From a virus: a DNA stretch of 22,761 nucleotides. Where the stretch lies: positions 1 through 22,761 of the IMG/VR virus record IMGVR_UViG_3300027896_004158; one strand, 5' to 3'. Shown here one piece after another: positions 9,666 to 16,457 of the stretch (positions are counted from its first letter, which is position 1; every line of letters starts with the position of its first letter). The position numbers and the translations under genes are program-made. Below the pieces are notes generated by a model that was not told the DNA's origin, searched no databases, and worked only from the letters and a program-made list of their open reading frames with translations.

Positions 9666-10390
9666 TATTTTTCCTGTTTTGTTTTTGGTCTATTTAAATA
9701 TTTTACATATCTTTCGGAAATGTCTCCACTTAATTGTTTATTTACATCATTATACAATCTATTCATATTTTCCTTAATAAAATCCTTAGCTGCAATTCCT
9801 CTATTAAACCAAACAACTCTTTGTTTAATTTTCCTTCTTCTTATAAAACCATATCTATCAACACCTGTAACTACTGAATTTGTTTCATACTGAGGCTGAT
9901 TCCTATATTGAGAAGGAGGTAATTTCCTTGCATTAATTTCACTTAAATGAGAAAAAAACCATGCCCTCATTTTTTTAAAAGTATTAGGATTTAAATTCAT
10001 TTTCCAAGGTCTTCCACCTGTTTCTTGTATTTCCCAATAGTACCTATCACTTCCTTTTGCCTTTTTTTTATTCAAAGAACTTAAATCTAACAAACTAACT
10101 TCAAAAGAATGACCTTCTGGTGTTACTTTTCTATCTCTTATTATTACTCTTACAGAATTTATTAAACCACCACCAGTTGTTCTATATCCAGGCATTCTAG
10201 TTACTATATCATTTAATAAATGTTCTGAATTTTTTTTAGCAACTTCTATAACCTGGTTTTTTATCCAATTAACAAAACTCATTTTACCATGTTTTGTGCT
10301 AATATTATTTCTTTTAATATTTAATAATAAGTCTTCATATCCATTAAAACCAGAACTGTTTTCAATTCTAATACTATATGCTTTTGCCAT
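9665..10390 (-). CDS. HK97 gp10-like head-tail joining / tail completion protein
   Basis: The 241-residue basic protein has a long N-terminal helical part (NWIKNQVIEVAKKNSEHLLN) and ends with a segment like the gp10 family (RGIAAKDFIKENMNRLYNDV). That family often has a similar 'xAKxFlxxA' motif before a final helix. A middle segment YYWEIQETGGRPWKM fits the family's beta part. At 241 residues it is longer than the usual ~120-150, with a basic insertion (RRRKIKQR, residues ~187-194). It overlaps the preceding gene by 17 bases. Its role would be at the neck between connector and tail tube. It is placed by position and the C-terminal pattern; the precise family is uncertain. Confidence 0.65.
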   Translation of the reverse strand: MAKAYSIRIENSSGFNGYEDLLLNIKRNNISTKHGKMSFVNWIKNQVIEVAKKNSEHLLNDIVTRMPGYRTTGGGLINSVRVIIRDRKVTPEGHSFEVSLLDLSSLNKKKAKGSDRYYWEIQETGGRPWKMNLNPNTFKKMRAWFFSHLSEINARKLPPSQYRNQPQYETNSVVTGVDRYGFIRRRKIKQRVVWFNRGIAAKDFIKENMNRLYNDVNKQLSGDISERYVKYLNRPKTKQEK

Positions 10391-10688
10391 TTTCTAATTC
10401 CTTTGGATCAATATTTGAAAGATCAATTATTGACTTTGATGGAACTATACTTAGCTGTCCTACTATTAAATCAACTAGTTCAATTACAGAATTACCATTA
10501 TCAAAAAGAACTTTTTTAACTTTCTTAAATCCGCCATTTTTATAAAAATCATCAATATTTTGACTTTTTTTTAATTCTAATTCCAAAGTATCTAAAACCA
10601 TTTTAAATAAATAATTTTGCTTCCAAGTAATAACTTTACAAATTCTTTCATTAATTGTCTTTCCGTTAATATCTATTCGATTATCCAT
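10374..10688 (-). CDS. Small head-tail region protein of unknown function
   Basis: The protein has 104 residues, mostly predicted helix, with a Lys-rich centre (FKKVKKVLFDN). Its start overlaps the stop of the upstream zinc-finger gene in the form ATGGATAA, an 8-base coupling overlap also used elsewhere in the window. It lies among head-completion genes, so a structural or assembly role is likely. I do not recognise the family and see no motif that would assign one. Confidence 0.6.
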   Translation of the reverse strand: MDNRIDINGKTINERICKVITWKQNYLFKMVLDTLELELKKSQNIDDFYKNGGFKKVKKVLFDNGNSVIELVDLIVGQLSIVPSKSIIDLSNIDPKELENGKSI

Positions 10689-11151
10689 TTGGTATCCCCT
10701 TAGAAGGATCAGATCTTGTCATTAATACTCTAATTGATGTGTTTAAAATATTAATCGCAGTACCTGTCGGCCACATACTTTGACCATCTACATTAATAGG
10801 AATATGAAAAGAAACAGAATTATCAAAATATGGTTTTGATTGTAATTTAGCTAATAATTTGCAATCCCCAGTAATTAAATCACCACCACTTAAATCTTTT
10901 TGTTGTTCTTCTATTAAATATTTTATTATAACATTTTCTTTATGTATTGAAGTTATATACAAATAACCCAATCCGTGACATTTTGGACAATCTGGATTTG
11001 AAGAAGTTTTATAATAAGGATCAAATGTACATATATTACATAATGTTTTAGCATCATAATTTAAAATTGATACAGAAACACCATATGTATCAATTTCATT
11101 TTCTTCCTGTTGCTGTATTTTTGATAAATTATTTTTTAATATATTTACCAT
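10681..11151 (-). CDS. Head-completion protein with four-cysteine zinc-binding motif
   Basis: The 156-residue protein sits two genes after the major capsid gene, where head-closure or stopper proteins are found. Residues 38-58 carry C38-x2-C41-x13-C55-x2-C58, the second pair reading CPKCHGLG, close to the DnaJ-type CxxCxGxG repeat. One zinc ion bound by four Cys is the likely reading. The C-terminal two thirds look like beta-strand (SVSFHIPINVDG, AINILNTSIRVLM). The ATG is 1 base past the upstream TAA, so initiation is probably coupled. Zinc-ribbon neck proteins of this size occur in phages of Gram-positive and other hosts. The assignment to head closure is positional. Confidence 0.65.
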   Translation of the reverse strand: MVNILKNNLSKIQQQEENEIDTYGVSVSILNYDAKTLCNICTFDPYYKTSSNPDCPKCHGLGYLYITSIHKENVIIKYLIEEQQKDLSGGDLITGDCKLLAKLQSKPYFDNSVSFHIPINVDGQSMWPTGTAINILNTSIRVLMTRSDPSKGIPNG

Positions 11152-11152
11152 A

Positions 11153-11782
11153 TTAAAATACCGTTGCCATTACTTTTCTTCCTACTTTTAACCATAAATC
11201 TTGTATATCATTATTTAGTTCGAGAATAGAATTACCATAAGCACCCCTTGGACCATAACTAAATTGATATGAATCCAATCTCTCAGAAACTAAACCTCCA
11301 GATTTATTATTAGAAAGTCTAATTAGCAAATCCTTTTCTGTCATTTTAAAACAAAGTTTCCTTGCCAAATTAAAATAATTAGGATCTTCCGAACTTAAAC
11401 ATCCGTATGTATATGTTACAGAAACATTTTGTAAACCTTTAATAAAAACTTGACCATATAATTGACCATAAATATAATTTGGAAGTTTAATTAAATTAAT
11501 ATCTTTGTAAACATTATAATTTGTAAAAGTTGATCCATTTACTATCAAAGAACTAACACTTTCTACTGGAAAATGATTTAAATACAATTGTCCTGTATTA
11601 TCACCATCATAAAGTTCTGTAACAGTTGTACTATAAAATTGAACAGATGATTCGCTAAATATTTCCGATTCATTTAATTCAACCAAATCAATTATGTCCT
11701 GATCAGACACATCTGAAACATCTGATGCTCCTATATAATTTCGTATTGTGAGAAGGTCTGAAGATCCATTGATTAGATACAT
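11153..11782 (-). CDS. Head-tail connector (adaptor, gp6-like)
   Basis: The frame is open back to a TTG at 11824, but that TTG lies inside the terminator loop. I choose the ATG at 11782 because AAGGA precedes it by 8 bases, giving 209 residues. The N-terminal ~45 residues are helical (DQDIIDLVELNESEIF), as in gp6-type connectors. A beta insertion follows (~55-128: LYDGDNTGQLYLNHFPVESV, VNGSTF, VSVTYTYG). A final helix-rich part contains LARKLCFKMTEKDLLIRL. This beta insertion is common in connectors of related siphoviruses. The protein would form the ring under the portal. It is the first gene after the capsid terminator, so its level should be below that of the capsid protein. Confidence 0.72.
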   Translation of the reverse strand: MYLINGSSDLLTIRNYIGASDVSDVSDQDIIDLVELNESEIFSESSVQFYSTTVTELYDGDNTGQLYLNHFPVESVSSLIVNGSTFTNYNVYKDINLIKLPNYIYGQLYGQVFIKGLQNVSVTYTYGCLSSEDPNYFNLARKLCFKMTEKDLLIRLSNNKSGGLVSERLDSYQFSYGPRGAYGNSILELNNDIQDLWLKVGRKVMATVF

Positions 11783-11797
11783 TTTCCATTTCCTTTT

Positions 11798-11840
11798 AAA
11801 AATCTGTGGGAGATACTCCCTCAAAAAGTATCTCCCTCAG
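11798..11840 (-). terminator. Intrinsic terminator after the major capsid gene
   Basis: On the coding strand GGGAGATACT pairs perfectly with AGTATCTCCC across a 9-base loop. An extra CTG/CAG lower stem is separated by an A-A mismatch. The hairpin is followed by A then TTTTT. It lies 14 bases beyond the capsid stop and ends 16 bases before the connector ATG. The GC-rich stem stands out in this AT-rich DNA. It probably terminates many transcripts after the capsid gene while letting some read through. Confidence 0.88.
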
Positions 11841-11853
11841 AATATTTTTCTAT

Positions 11854-12762
11854 TTAACTACCGTAAGTTGGACTTAAAACGTTTGTAATCTTTACATGGA
11901 ACTTTGAAGCACCTTTAACTGCTAATGCTCTCCACGTTTTAACTCTGAACGCTCTTGCATCAGTTGTAGTTCTGCTTGTTAAATCTTCATAAGTGAAATT
12001 TTTAACAACAGGAACAGTAATACGAGAAGTATCTAAAGCTAATACGTAAGACTCAGAACCGCTTTTACCTAGATTAGTAGGAATGAAAGAAGTTCCGTAT
12101 AACGGAATACCACGATATTCTGTTAAATATACACCAGCTGCAACTTCAACTTTCTGCCATGCATACAACATTTTATCACGCATAATTTTATGTAACTTCT
12201 GTAAATCTCTAAAATTCATTACAAAAAGATTAATTTTACCATTATTGGTCTGTACTGCATCAATAGCCTGGTCTAATAAATCTAAAGAAATAACAGAACA
12301 TGCGGCATTAATTGTCTGAGTGCAAAGATTTGAAAGTCCATCAAATTCTTTTGTATTTGCTGTTGCATTACCTTCAATATAAAGCCTTTCTACTTCTTGA
12401 GCAGCCGATTTCGTTGCGCTCTCTATTTCAGCCTGCCAAGAATCTATATATGATTTTGAAGTTTCATATAAAATATTAGAAACAGCTCCTTCCGATTTTA
12501 CCATTTTAATTGTAACTGTTTTTCTACCATAAGTAGATTGATTCGAACTAAACGTATCAGCTTCATCATAGGCAGCCGCTGTATTAAGAGCTGACCTTTC
12601 ATTCCACTGATATGCAATACCTGTCCAATCCATTTCTTTTAAAAGAGTAATAAGGGGCGTTTCCTTTATTGCTGTTTCTACTAGAATGGGGTCAAGTTTT
12701 TCTGGTATAATTGCGGCACCAGATGCTGTTGATGTAACTAAAGCTTTCTTCAAGTCTAACAT
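11854..12762 (-). CDS. Major capsid protein, HK97 fold
   Basis: The 302-residue protein has a very strong ribosome binding site (GGAGG, spacing 8). Residues ~65-98 look like the E-loop (YDEADTFSSNQSTYGRKTVT). Residues ~107-130 form the long spine helix of the P-domain (SWQAEIESATKSAAQEVERL). DGLSNL, an A-domain with LFVMNFRDLQKLHKIMRDK, and a final beta part ending HVKITNVL follow. There is no long N-terminal delta domain, consistent with a separate scaffold encoded just upstream. About 415-420 copies would build a T=7 shell if the head is HK97-sized, but the T number cannot be read from sequence. A strong terminator follows at once. Confidence 0.93.
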   Translation of the reverse strand: MLDLKKALVTSTASGAAIIPEKLDPILVETAIKETPLITLLKEMDWTGIAYQWNERSALNTAAAYDEADTFSSNQSTYGRKTVTIKMVKSEGAVSNILYETSKSYIDSWQAEIESATKSAAQEVERLYIEGNATANTKEFDGLSNLCTQTINAACSVISLDLLDQAIDAVQTNNGKINLFVMNFRDLQKLHKIMRDKMLYAWQKVEVAAGVYLTEYRGIPLYGTSFIPTNLGKSGSESYVLALDTSRITVPVVKNFTYEDLTSRTTTDARAFRVKTWRALAVKGASKFHVKITNVLSPTYGS

Positions 12763-12791
12763 TGTAAAACCTCCATAAATTATTTAAATTT

Positions 12792-13880
12792 TTATTCTAC
12801 TTCAGCTAACTGTGACAATACTTCTTTCATTTTCTCTTCAATTGTTTTTGATTTTTGAATTTCAGCTTCTTTCTTTGAAGTAATCTCTTCCGTAACTAAA
12901 GCTAAACCTTTTTTAATTTCCACATCGGTAGCAGGAATTTTTGCAAGTTCATTTGCTAAAATTTCTTTAACCAATTGTTCTGTTAACATTGATTTTTTCA
13001 AATCTTGTATTAAAGAAACAACATCATTCATTGACTTAGTTACTTCAATTGGCTTAACAACTTCTATTTCTTTTTTATTTTTATCTTCAACTTTAGAAGT
13101 ATCTAATGATTTTGTAACTTTGTCTCCAGTATCTAAAGAACTAGTAACAGAAGTTACAGTATTAGGATCTGCTACTATTTTATTGTCAGGAAAACCTTCT
13201 GGCAACTTAGGAATATTAAATTTTGAACTATCTAAACTCTTATTGCAATACATACCAGTTTTCAAAGCCTTTGAAACCTTACATAAAGAATTTTTTATTT
13301 CCTGAGGATCTGTTAAACCAGATATTTTTTCTATAGTATTACCTAAATCCACATGATGACAATGTTTTCCATCGCCACATAATGAATTATCAATATAATC
13401 TCCAGGTGGAATAACTTCATTATTTTTTTGTACACTCATGTCAGCAACAACAGGAGATTTGTCATCTTTTTTCTTTTTTTCTATTTTATCTTCTTCTAAT
13501 TTCTGACCATTAATTTCACCCTTATTTTCAGAAGGATTTAATTCAGGGTCAACAACTGCATTATCTCCATCTTTTTTCTTATATACTTCCGCAGGTAATT
13601 CCACTGGCTTCATACCTTGATTTTTACCTTTATCTTCAACAGTTGGCTCTGGTTTTTCAGGATCTGGCTGACCTTGATTACTACCAGCTTTTTTATCATT
13701 AGATTGATCTTTTTCTTTTACAGGAGATAATCCCTGATTTTTTGAACTATCTATCTTTGCTGATTTTTGTATAACTTCATCTAAACTTTTACTTATTTCT
13801 AAAAATTCTGGAGAATTTGAAACTTTCTCCGCAAGTTTTTTCTCTTCCTGCTCAGCTGCTTGAATTTCTAATAACGTCAT
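12792..13880 (-). CDS. Nested scaffold protein from internal in-frame start
   Basis: An ATG at 13880, in frame with the protease gene, is preceded by GGAGGT at an ideal 6-base spacing. That is far better than anything before the protease start. The product is 362 residues beginning MTLLEIQAAEQEEKKLAEKV. It contains a disordered Lys/Glu/Pro-rich middle, a Cys/His cluster (CGDGKHCHHV, residues ~168-177), and a C-terminal helical region (~275-362) likely to contact the capsid protein. This matches the lambda C/Nu3 arrangement, where scaffold is made from an internal start of the protease gene in large excess. The site is visible; its use is inferred. Confidence 0.75.
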   Translation of the reverse strand: MTLLEIQAAEQEEKKLAEKVSNSPEFLEISKSLDEVIQKSAKIDSSKNQGLSPVKEKDQSNDKKAGSNQGQPDPEKPEPTVEDKGKNQGMKPVELPAEVYKKKDGDNAVVDPELNPSENKGEINGQKLEEDKIEKKKKDDKSPVVADMSVQKNNEVIPPGDYIDNSLCGDGKHCHHVDLGNTIEKISGLTDPQEIKNSLCKVSKALKTGMYCNKSLDSSKFNIPKLPEGFPDNKIVADPNTVTSVTSSLDTGDKVTKSLDTSKVEDKNKKEIEVVKPIEVTKSMNDVVSLIQDLKKSMLTEQLVKEILANELAKIPATDVEIKKGLALVTEEITSKKEAEIQKSKTIEEKMKEVLSQLAEVE

Positions 13881-14438
13881 TGTGCTACCTCCATTTGTTT
13901 CAATTTTATTTTTATCATTTTTTTGATAAGATTTTGCAATTTCAACAGATAATATCTTTGTTCTAACATTAGCTGATAGTGGAGTAAGAGAAACTTCATT
14001 GATTACTAAATCAGTGACCTCTCTAATCAAATCCATAGTTTTTCCACTAAGTTTTTCTATATAACCCAAAACCTTTCCACCTACAGAAAGACATTTTAAT
14101 ACTCCCTCTTCGCACTGTTGCCAAATATCAGAAGCCGTTTTTGATATAACAGCAGTTATTACAATTCCCTGTAATTTTTCATTATATTCTGAAGAAATTA
14201 TTTTACCAATAGCCCTATGAGGATCATGGTCATAAAGCAATACTCCATATGTTAAAACACTACTAGCAGCTTTTCTCATAACCTCTGGAGTTAAAACATA
14301 AATAGGAACATTATTGTCTTCTCCAACAGATGCAGCTATTCCAGTTAAAATCCAATCACCAGAATGTATATCTTTATAACTTTTAAGTATATTTATTTCA
14401 CAATCAAAATTAGATTCTATATTGAATTTTTGTTCCAT
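12792..14438 (-). CDS. Prohead serine protease fused to scaffold
   Basis: I take the ATG at 14438 (548 residues). The frame also holds an ATG at 14468, which would leave almost no leader after the promoter at 14477-14505; neither has a good ribosome binding site. Residues ~15-165 are a capsid-maturation protease domain: LLYDHDPHRAIGKI gives the catalytic His (H71 or H74), KCLSVGGK the Ser (S118), and NEVSLTPLSANV follows with E148. This is the layout of HK97-, lambda C- and XkdF-type proteases. Residues ~187-548 are low-complexity, Lys/Glu/Pro-rich and end in coiled-coil helices, as scaffolds do. The protein should act inside the procapsid and cleave scaffold and probably itself. An in-frame internal start makes the scaffold alone. 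Confidence 0.88.
   Translation of the reverse strand: MEQKFNIESNFDCEINILKSYKDIHSGDWILTGIAASVGEDNNVPIYVLTPEVMRKAASSVLTYGVLLYDHDPHRAIGKIISSEYNEKLQGIVITAVISKTASDIWQQCEEGVLKCLSVGGKVLGYIEKLSGKTMDLIREVTDLVINEVSLTPLSANVRTKILSVEIAKSYQKNDKNKIETNGGSTMTLLEIQAAEQEEKKLAEKVSNSPEFLEISKSLDEVIQKSAKIDSSKNQGLSPVKEKDQSNDKKAGSNQGQPDPEKPEPTVEDKGKNQGMKPVELPAEVYKKKDGDNAVVDPELNPSENKGEINGQKLEEDKIEKKKKDDKSPVVADMSVQKNNEVIPPGDYIDNSLCGDGKHCHHVDLGNTIEKISGLTDPQEIKNSLCKVSKALKTGMYCNKSLDSSKFNIPKLPEGFPDNKIVADPNTVTSVTSSLDTGDKVTKSLDTSKVEDKNKKEIEVVKPIEVTKSMNDVVSLIQDLKKSMLTEQLVKEILANELAKIPATDVEIKKGLALVTEEITSKKEAEIQKSKTIEEKMKEVLSQLAEVE
13887..13892 (-). promoter_or_regulatory. Strong internal ribosome binding site for the scaffold
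   Basis: GGAGGT lies 6 bases upstream of the in-frame ATG at 13880. It is inside the protease coding sequence, where it encodes part of a Gly-Gly-Ser stretch at the junction of the protease and scaffold parts. Its strength, compared with the poor site before the protease start, sets the expected excess of scaffold over protease. Confidence 0.75.
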
Positions 14439-14476
14439 ATTTTTATCTTTATTATACCTTTTGTACATAAAATAAT

Positions 14477-14505
14477 ATTATAAGATAGCTCTATACATAT
14501 AACAA
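14477..14505 (-). promoter_or_regulatory. Sigma70-like promoter for the capsid gene group
   Basis: TATAAT (14482-14477) is an exact -10 consensus. TTGTTA (14505-14500) is a -35 with 4 of 6 consensus bases, and the spacer is exactly 17 bases. Transcription would start about 14470, just before the protease/scaffold gene. It lies in the largest gap in the window (14469-14569). AT-rich DNA produces chance matches, but the spacing and position support it. Confidence 0.6.
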
Positions 14506-14521
14506 GATGAGAAGACATCTT
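14504..14521 (-). other. Small inverted repeat overlapping the -35 element
   Basis: AAGATG and CATCTT flank a 6-base loop, a perfect 6-bp stem, in the gap upstream of the protease gene. Its last two bases overlap the -35 hexamer. No T-run follows at once, so it is a poor terminator. It could be a weak terminator for the upstream operon or a protein-binding site at the promoter. Confidence 0.35.
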
Positions 14522-14569
14522 TTAAAATTCTATATTATTGTATAACTATATTTGTATTATAATATAAAA

Positions 14570-14800
14570 TTATTTATATGATATATCAACATAAACAGGA
14601 GTTGGATCAGAATAATATTTCAATTTAAAAGTATTTTTAAATGCATTATTTCCCATATCTTCATTATAACTTTCTTCAATCTCTTCTACTTTTAAATATA
14701 AATCATCCATACAATCTGAAAAAACACGTAAAACATCTTCTCCCTTTAAAATATCACTTTGTAAATAATCACCTAATGCAATCCCATCTGTAATTAACAT
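14570..14800 (-). CDS. Small acidic protein of unknown function
   Basis: The protein has 76 residues and is acidic, with a helical-looking N-terminal half (DILKGEDVLRVFSDCMDDLY) and a strand-rich end (KNTFKLKYYSDPTPVYVDIS). AAGGAG stands 5 bases before the ATG, so it is well translated. It lies between the pyrophosphatase/phosphoesterase-like gene and the capsid promoter. I do not recognise it. Its place among head genes suggests an assembly or minor head role, without further evidence. Confidence 0.65.
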   Translation of the reverse strand: MLITDGIALGDYLQSDILKGEDVLRVFSDCMDDLYLKVEEIEESYNEDMGNNAFKNTFKLKYYSDPTPVYVDISYK

Positions 14801-14810
14801 AAAATCTCCT

Positions 14811-16457
14811 TTATAATGTAATTAATTCAGGTATTATTCCCGGTTTTGACCAAATTAAATGAGTTTGACCCTTAGATTTAAGTTCTTTTATTAATTTGTC
14901 TTTATTATATTTATCATAAATTGGATTTTCATCAATTTGTTTTCTAATTAACCATATTCTATTACCATTTATTAGAACAAATGAAATAACGTATCTACCC
15001 TTACATATTCCATTGTTAATAAAAATTTCCATACTATGCTCTCGCCATACACCAATAGAATAATTACCTTTTTCAATTCTTATAAATTTAGCATAATAAT
15101 TAGAAGTTGCGCCCGCATATCCAGGATTTATTATATCTCCATTTACCTCAATCATTCCTGCTGGTTCAATATTTTTCCAAGTACCGCGAAAATAATCTTT
15201 TTTCAAGTAAAAATCATTACCAGATTCTAATTCTTTAGTTGTACCTAAAAATATAGTAAATCCAGATACATCTTTACTATTAAACTTCATTCTAAGATCA
15301 CCATGTACTGATTTATTTGTTTTAAGCAATTGTTCTTCATTCATTTTACTCTGATCTAAACTTAATCCTCTCCAATGATGATGATATGAAAATTCATCAT
15401 TTCCACTTTTTGGATAACACTTATACCAATTTAATGACCAAAACTTATCCCCATCGCTTTCATAATTCATACTCTTAATAACACTATTATCAACTTCGGG
15501 TTTCTTTAAATTTCTTGCTATTTTATCTGTAAACTCATGCCAACCTAATGCATGTATAACACCAGGATTAACAACTGGTGGTTTATTTTTAACATAAGTA
15601 TCTAAAGCTTCTTCTAAGCTATCAAATCCCAACATATATTTATCTTCATCGTAAATTCCATTTTTCATTTGTTCCATTTTAAATACCTTATCACTATTAT
15701 CATTAGGTCCACAATAACAATCAATATCCATTCCATCTGGAGAATCTGTGTGAGGTATGTAACCGTAATCTGCACTCATATTTATAGGATTATCACCACT
15801 TTTTCCAATTCTTTTACTTCCTTTTGGCCATTCTATAGCAACATTTACCCCATTGATAGTTCTAACTTTTCTAATTGGATCATTATTATCAATAGTTTTA
15901 TTATTTTCAGGTTTTTCTAAATTATTATTTACAAGAATGGTTTCTTTTATTGAAGTGTCTAATACTTTATTCTTTTTTTTATTATCACCATAAAGCTTTT
16001 GTGGTTCAAGAGCAGACCCATTTGAAGTATTTAAATCATTTTGTATAATTAAAGCTCTTTTAATTATTTCTAGTTTTCTAGAAATAACATCATTTCCACC
16101 CAATGTTTTCATAAACTTTTCCTCATTAACCGTATCATCTAAATCTGTTATATTATAATGTTTATAATTATTATCTCTTAACCATTTTGCTAAATTTCTA
16201 TGCTCTTCAACAATTAAATTCTTATTAATTGGTTTTCCCTTAAGAGCGCCAGACCTATTATAAACCTCATTACCATTATTTAATTTTTCATATAAAACAT
16301 GGCACAATCTATGCGCATTCAATACTTCCTTCATATTTAATTCATTATTTGGAAGTTTTTCTACATAATTTTTATAAGATTTTATAAAATTAATTTCATT
16401 CAATTCTCCGTCTACTTTAATATTATCCATTAACTTGTTCGTTTGCTTGTTGTCCAT
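14811..16457 (-). CDS. Head-module protein with pyrophosphatase-like and LigD phosphoesterase-like domains
   Basis: I choose the ATG at 16457 (548 residues), which AAGGA precedes by 8 bases; an ATG at 16430 forms an ATGGATAA overlap with the portal stop and is also possible. Residues ~27-137 are helical. Residues ~197-305 resemble the inorganic-pyrophosphatase-like domain of phage polyvalent proteins: SADYGYIPHTDSPDGMDID, CGPN, then DEDKYMLGFDSLEEAL. The metal-binding aspartate signature is altered (DGMDID rather than DGDxxD). Residues ~357-507 resemble the 3'-phosphoesterase domain of DNA ligase D: HHHW, then VHGDLRMKF with H385, D387 and R389, GYAGAT and RIWLIRKQ. No ligase or polymerase domain is present. 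It may act on packaged DNA ends or be a degenerate structural protein. The domain calls are from memory of motifs; the function is not known. Confidence 0.68.
   Translation of the reverse strand: MDNKQTNKLMDNIKVDGELNEINFIKSYKNYVEKLPNNELNMKEVLNAHRLCHVLYEKLNNGNEVYNRSGALKGKPINKNLIVEEHRNLAKWLRDNNYKHYNITDLDDTVNEEKFMKTLGGNDVISRKLEIIKRALIIQNDLNTSNGSALEPQKLYGDNKKKNKVLDTSIKETILVNNNLEKPENNKTIDNNDPIRKVRTINGVNVAIEWPKGSKRIGKSGDNPINMSADYGYIPHTDSPDGMDIDCYCGPNDNSDKVFKMEQMKNGIYDEDKYMLGFDSLEEALDTYVKNKPPVVNPGVIHALGWHEFTDKIARNLKKPEVDNSVIKSMNYESDGDKFWSLNWYKCYPKSGNDEFSYHHHWRGLSLDQSKMNEEQLLKTNKSVHGDLRMKFNSKDVSGFTIFLGTTKELESGNDFYLKKDYFRGTWKNIEPAGMIEVNGDIINPGYAGATSNYYAKFIRIEKGNYSIGVWREHSMEIFINNGICKGRYVISFVLINGNRIWLIRKQIDENPIYDKYNKDKLIKELKSKGQTHLIWSKPGIIPELITL

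Noticed and set aside
11783-11824. TTG at 11824 as start of the connector gene
   Set aside because: It sits in the loop of the capsid terminator and has no free ribosome binding site; the ATG at 11782 has AAGGA at a proper distance.
14538-14563. Plus-strand promoter-like TTGTAT and TATAAT in the gap
   Set aside because: The spacer is only 14 bases and no plus-strand gene follows; likely chance in AT-rich DNA.
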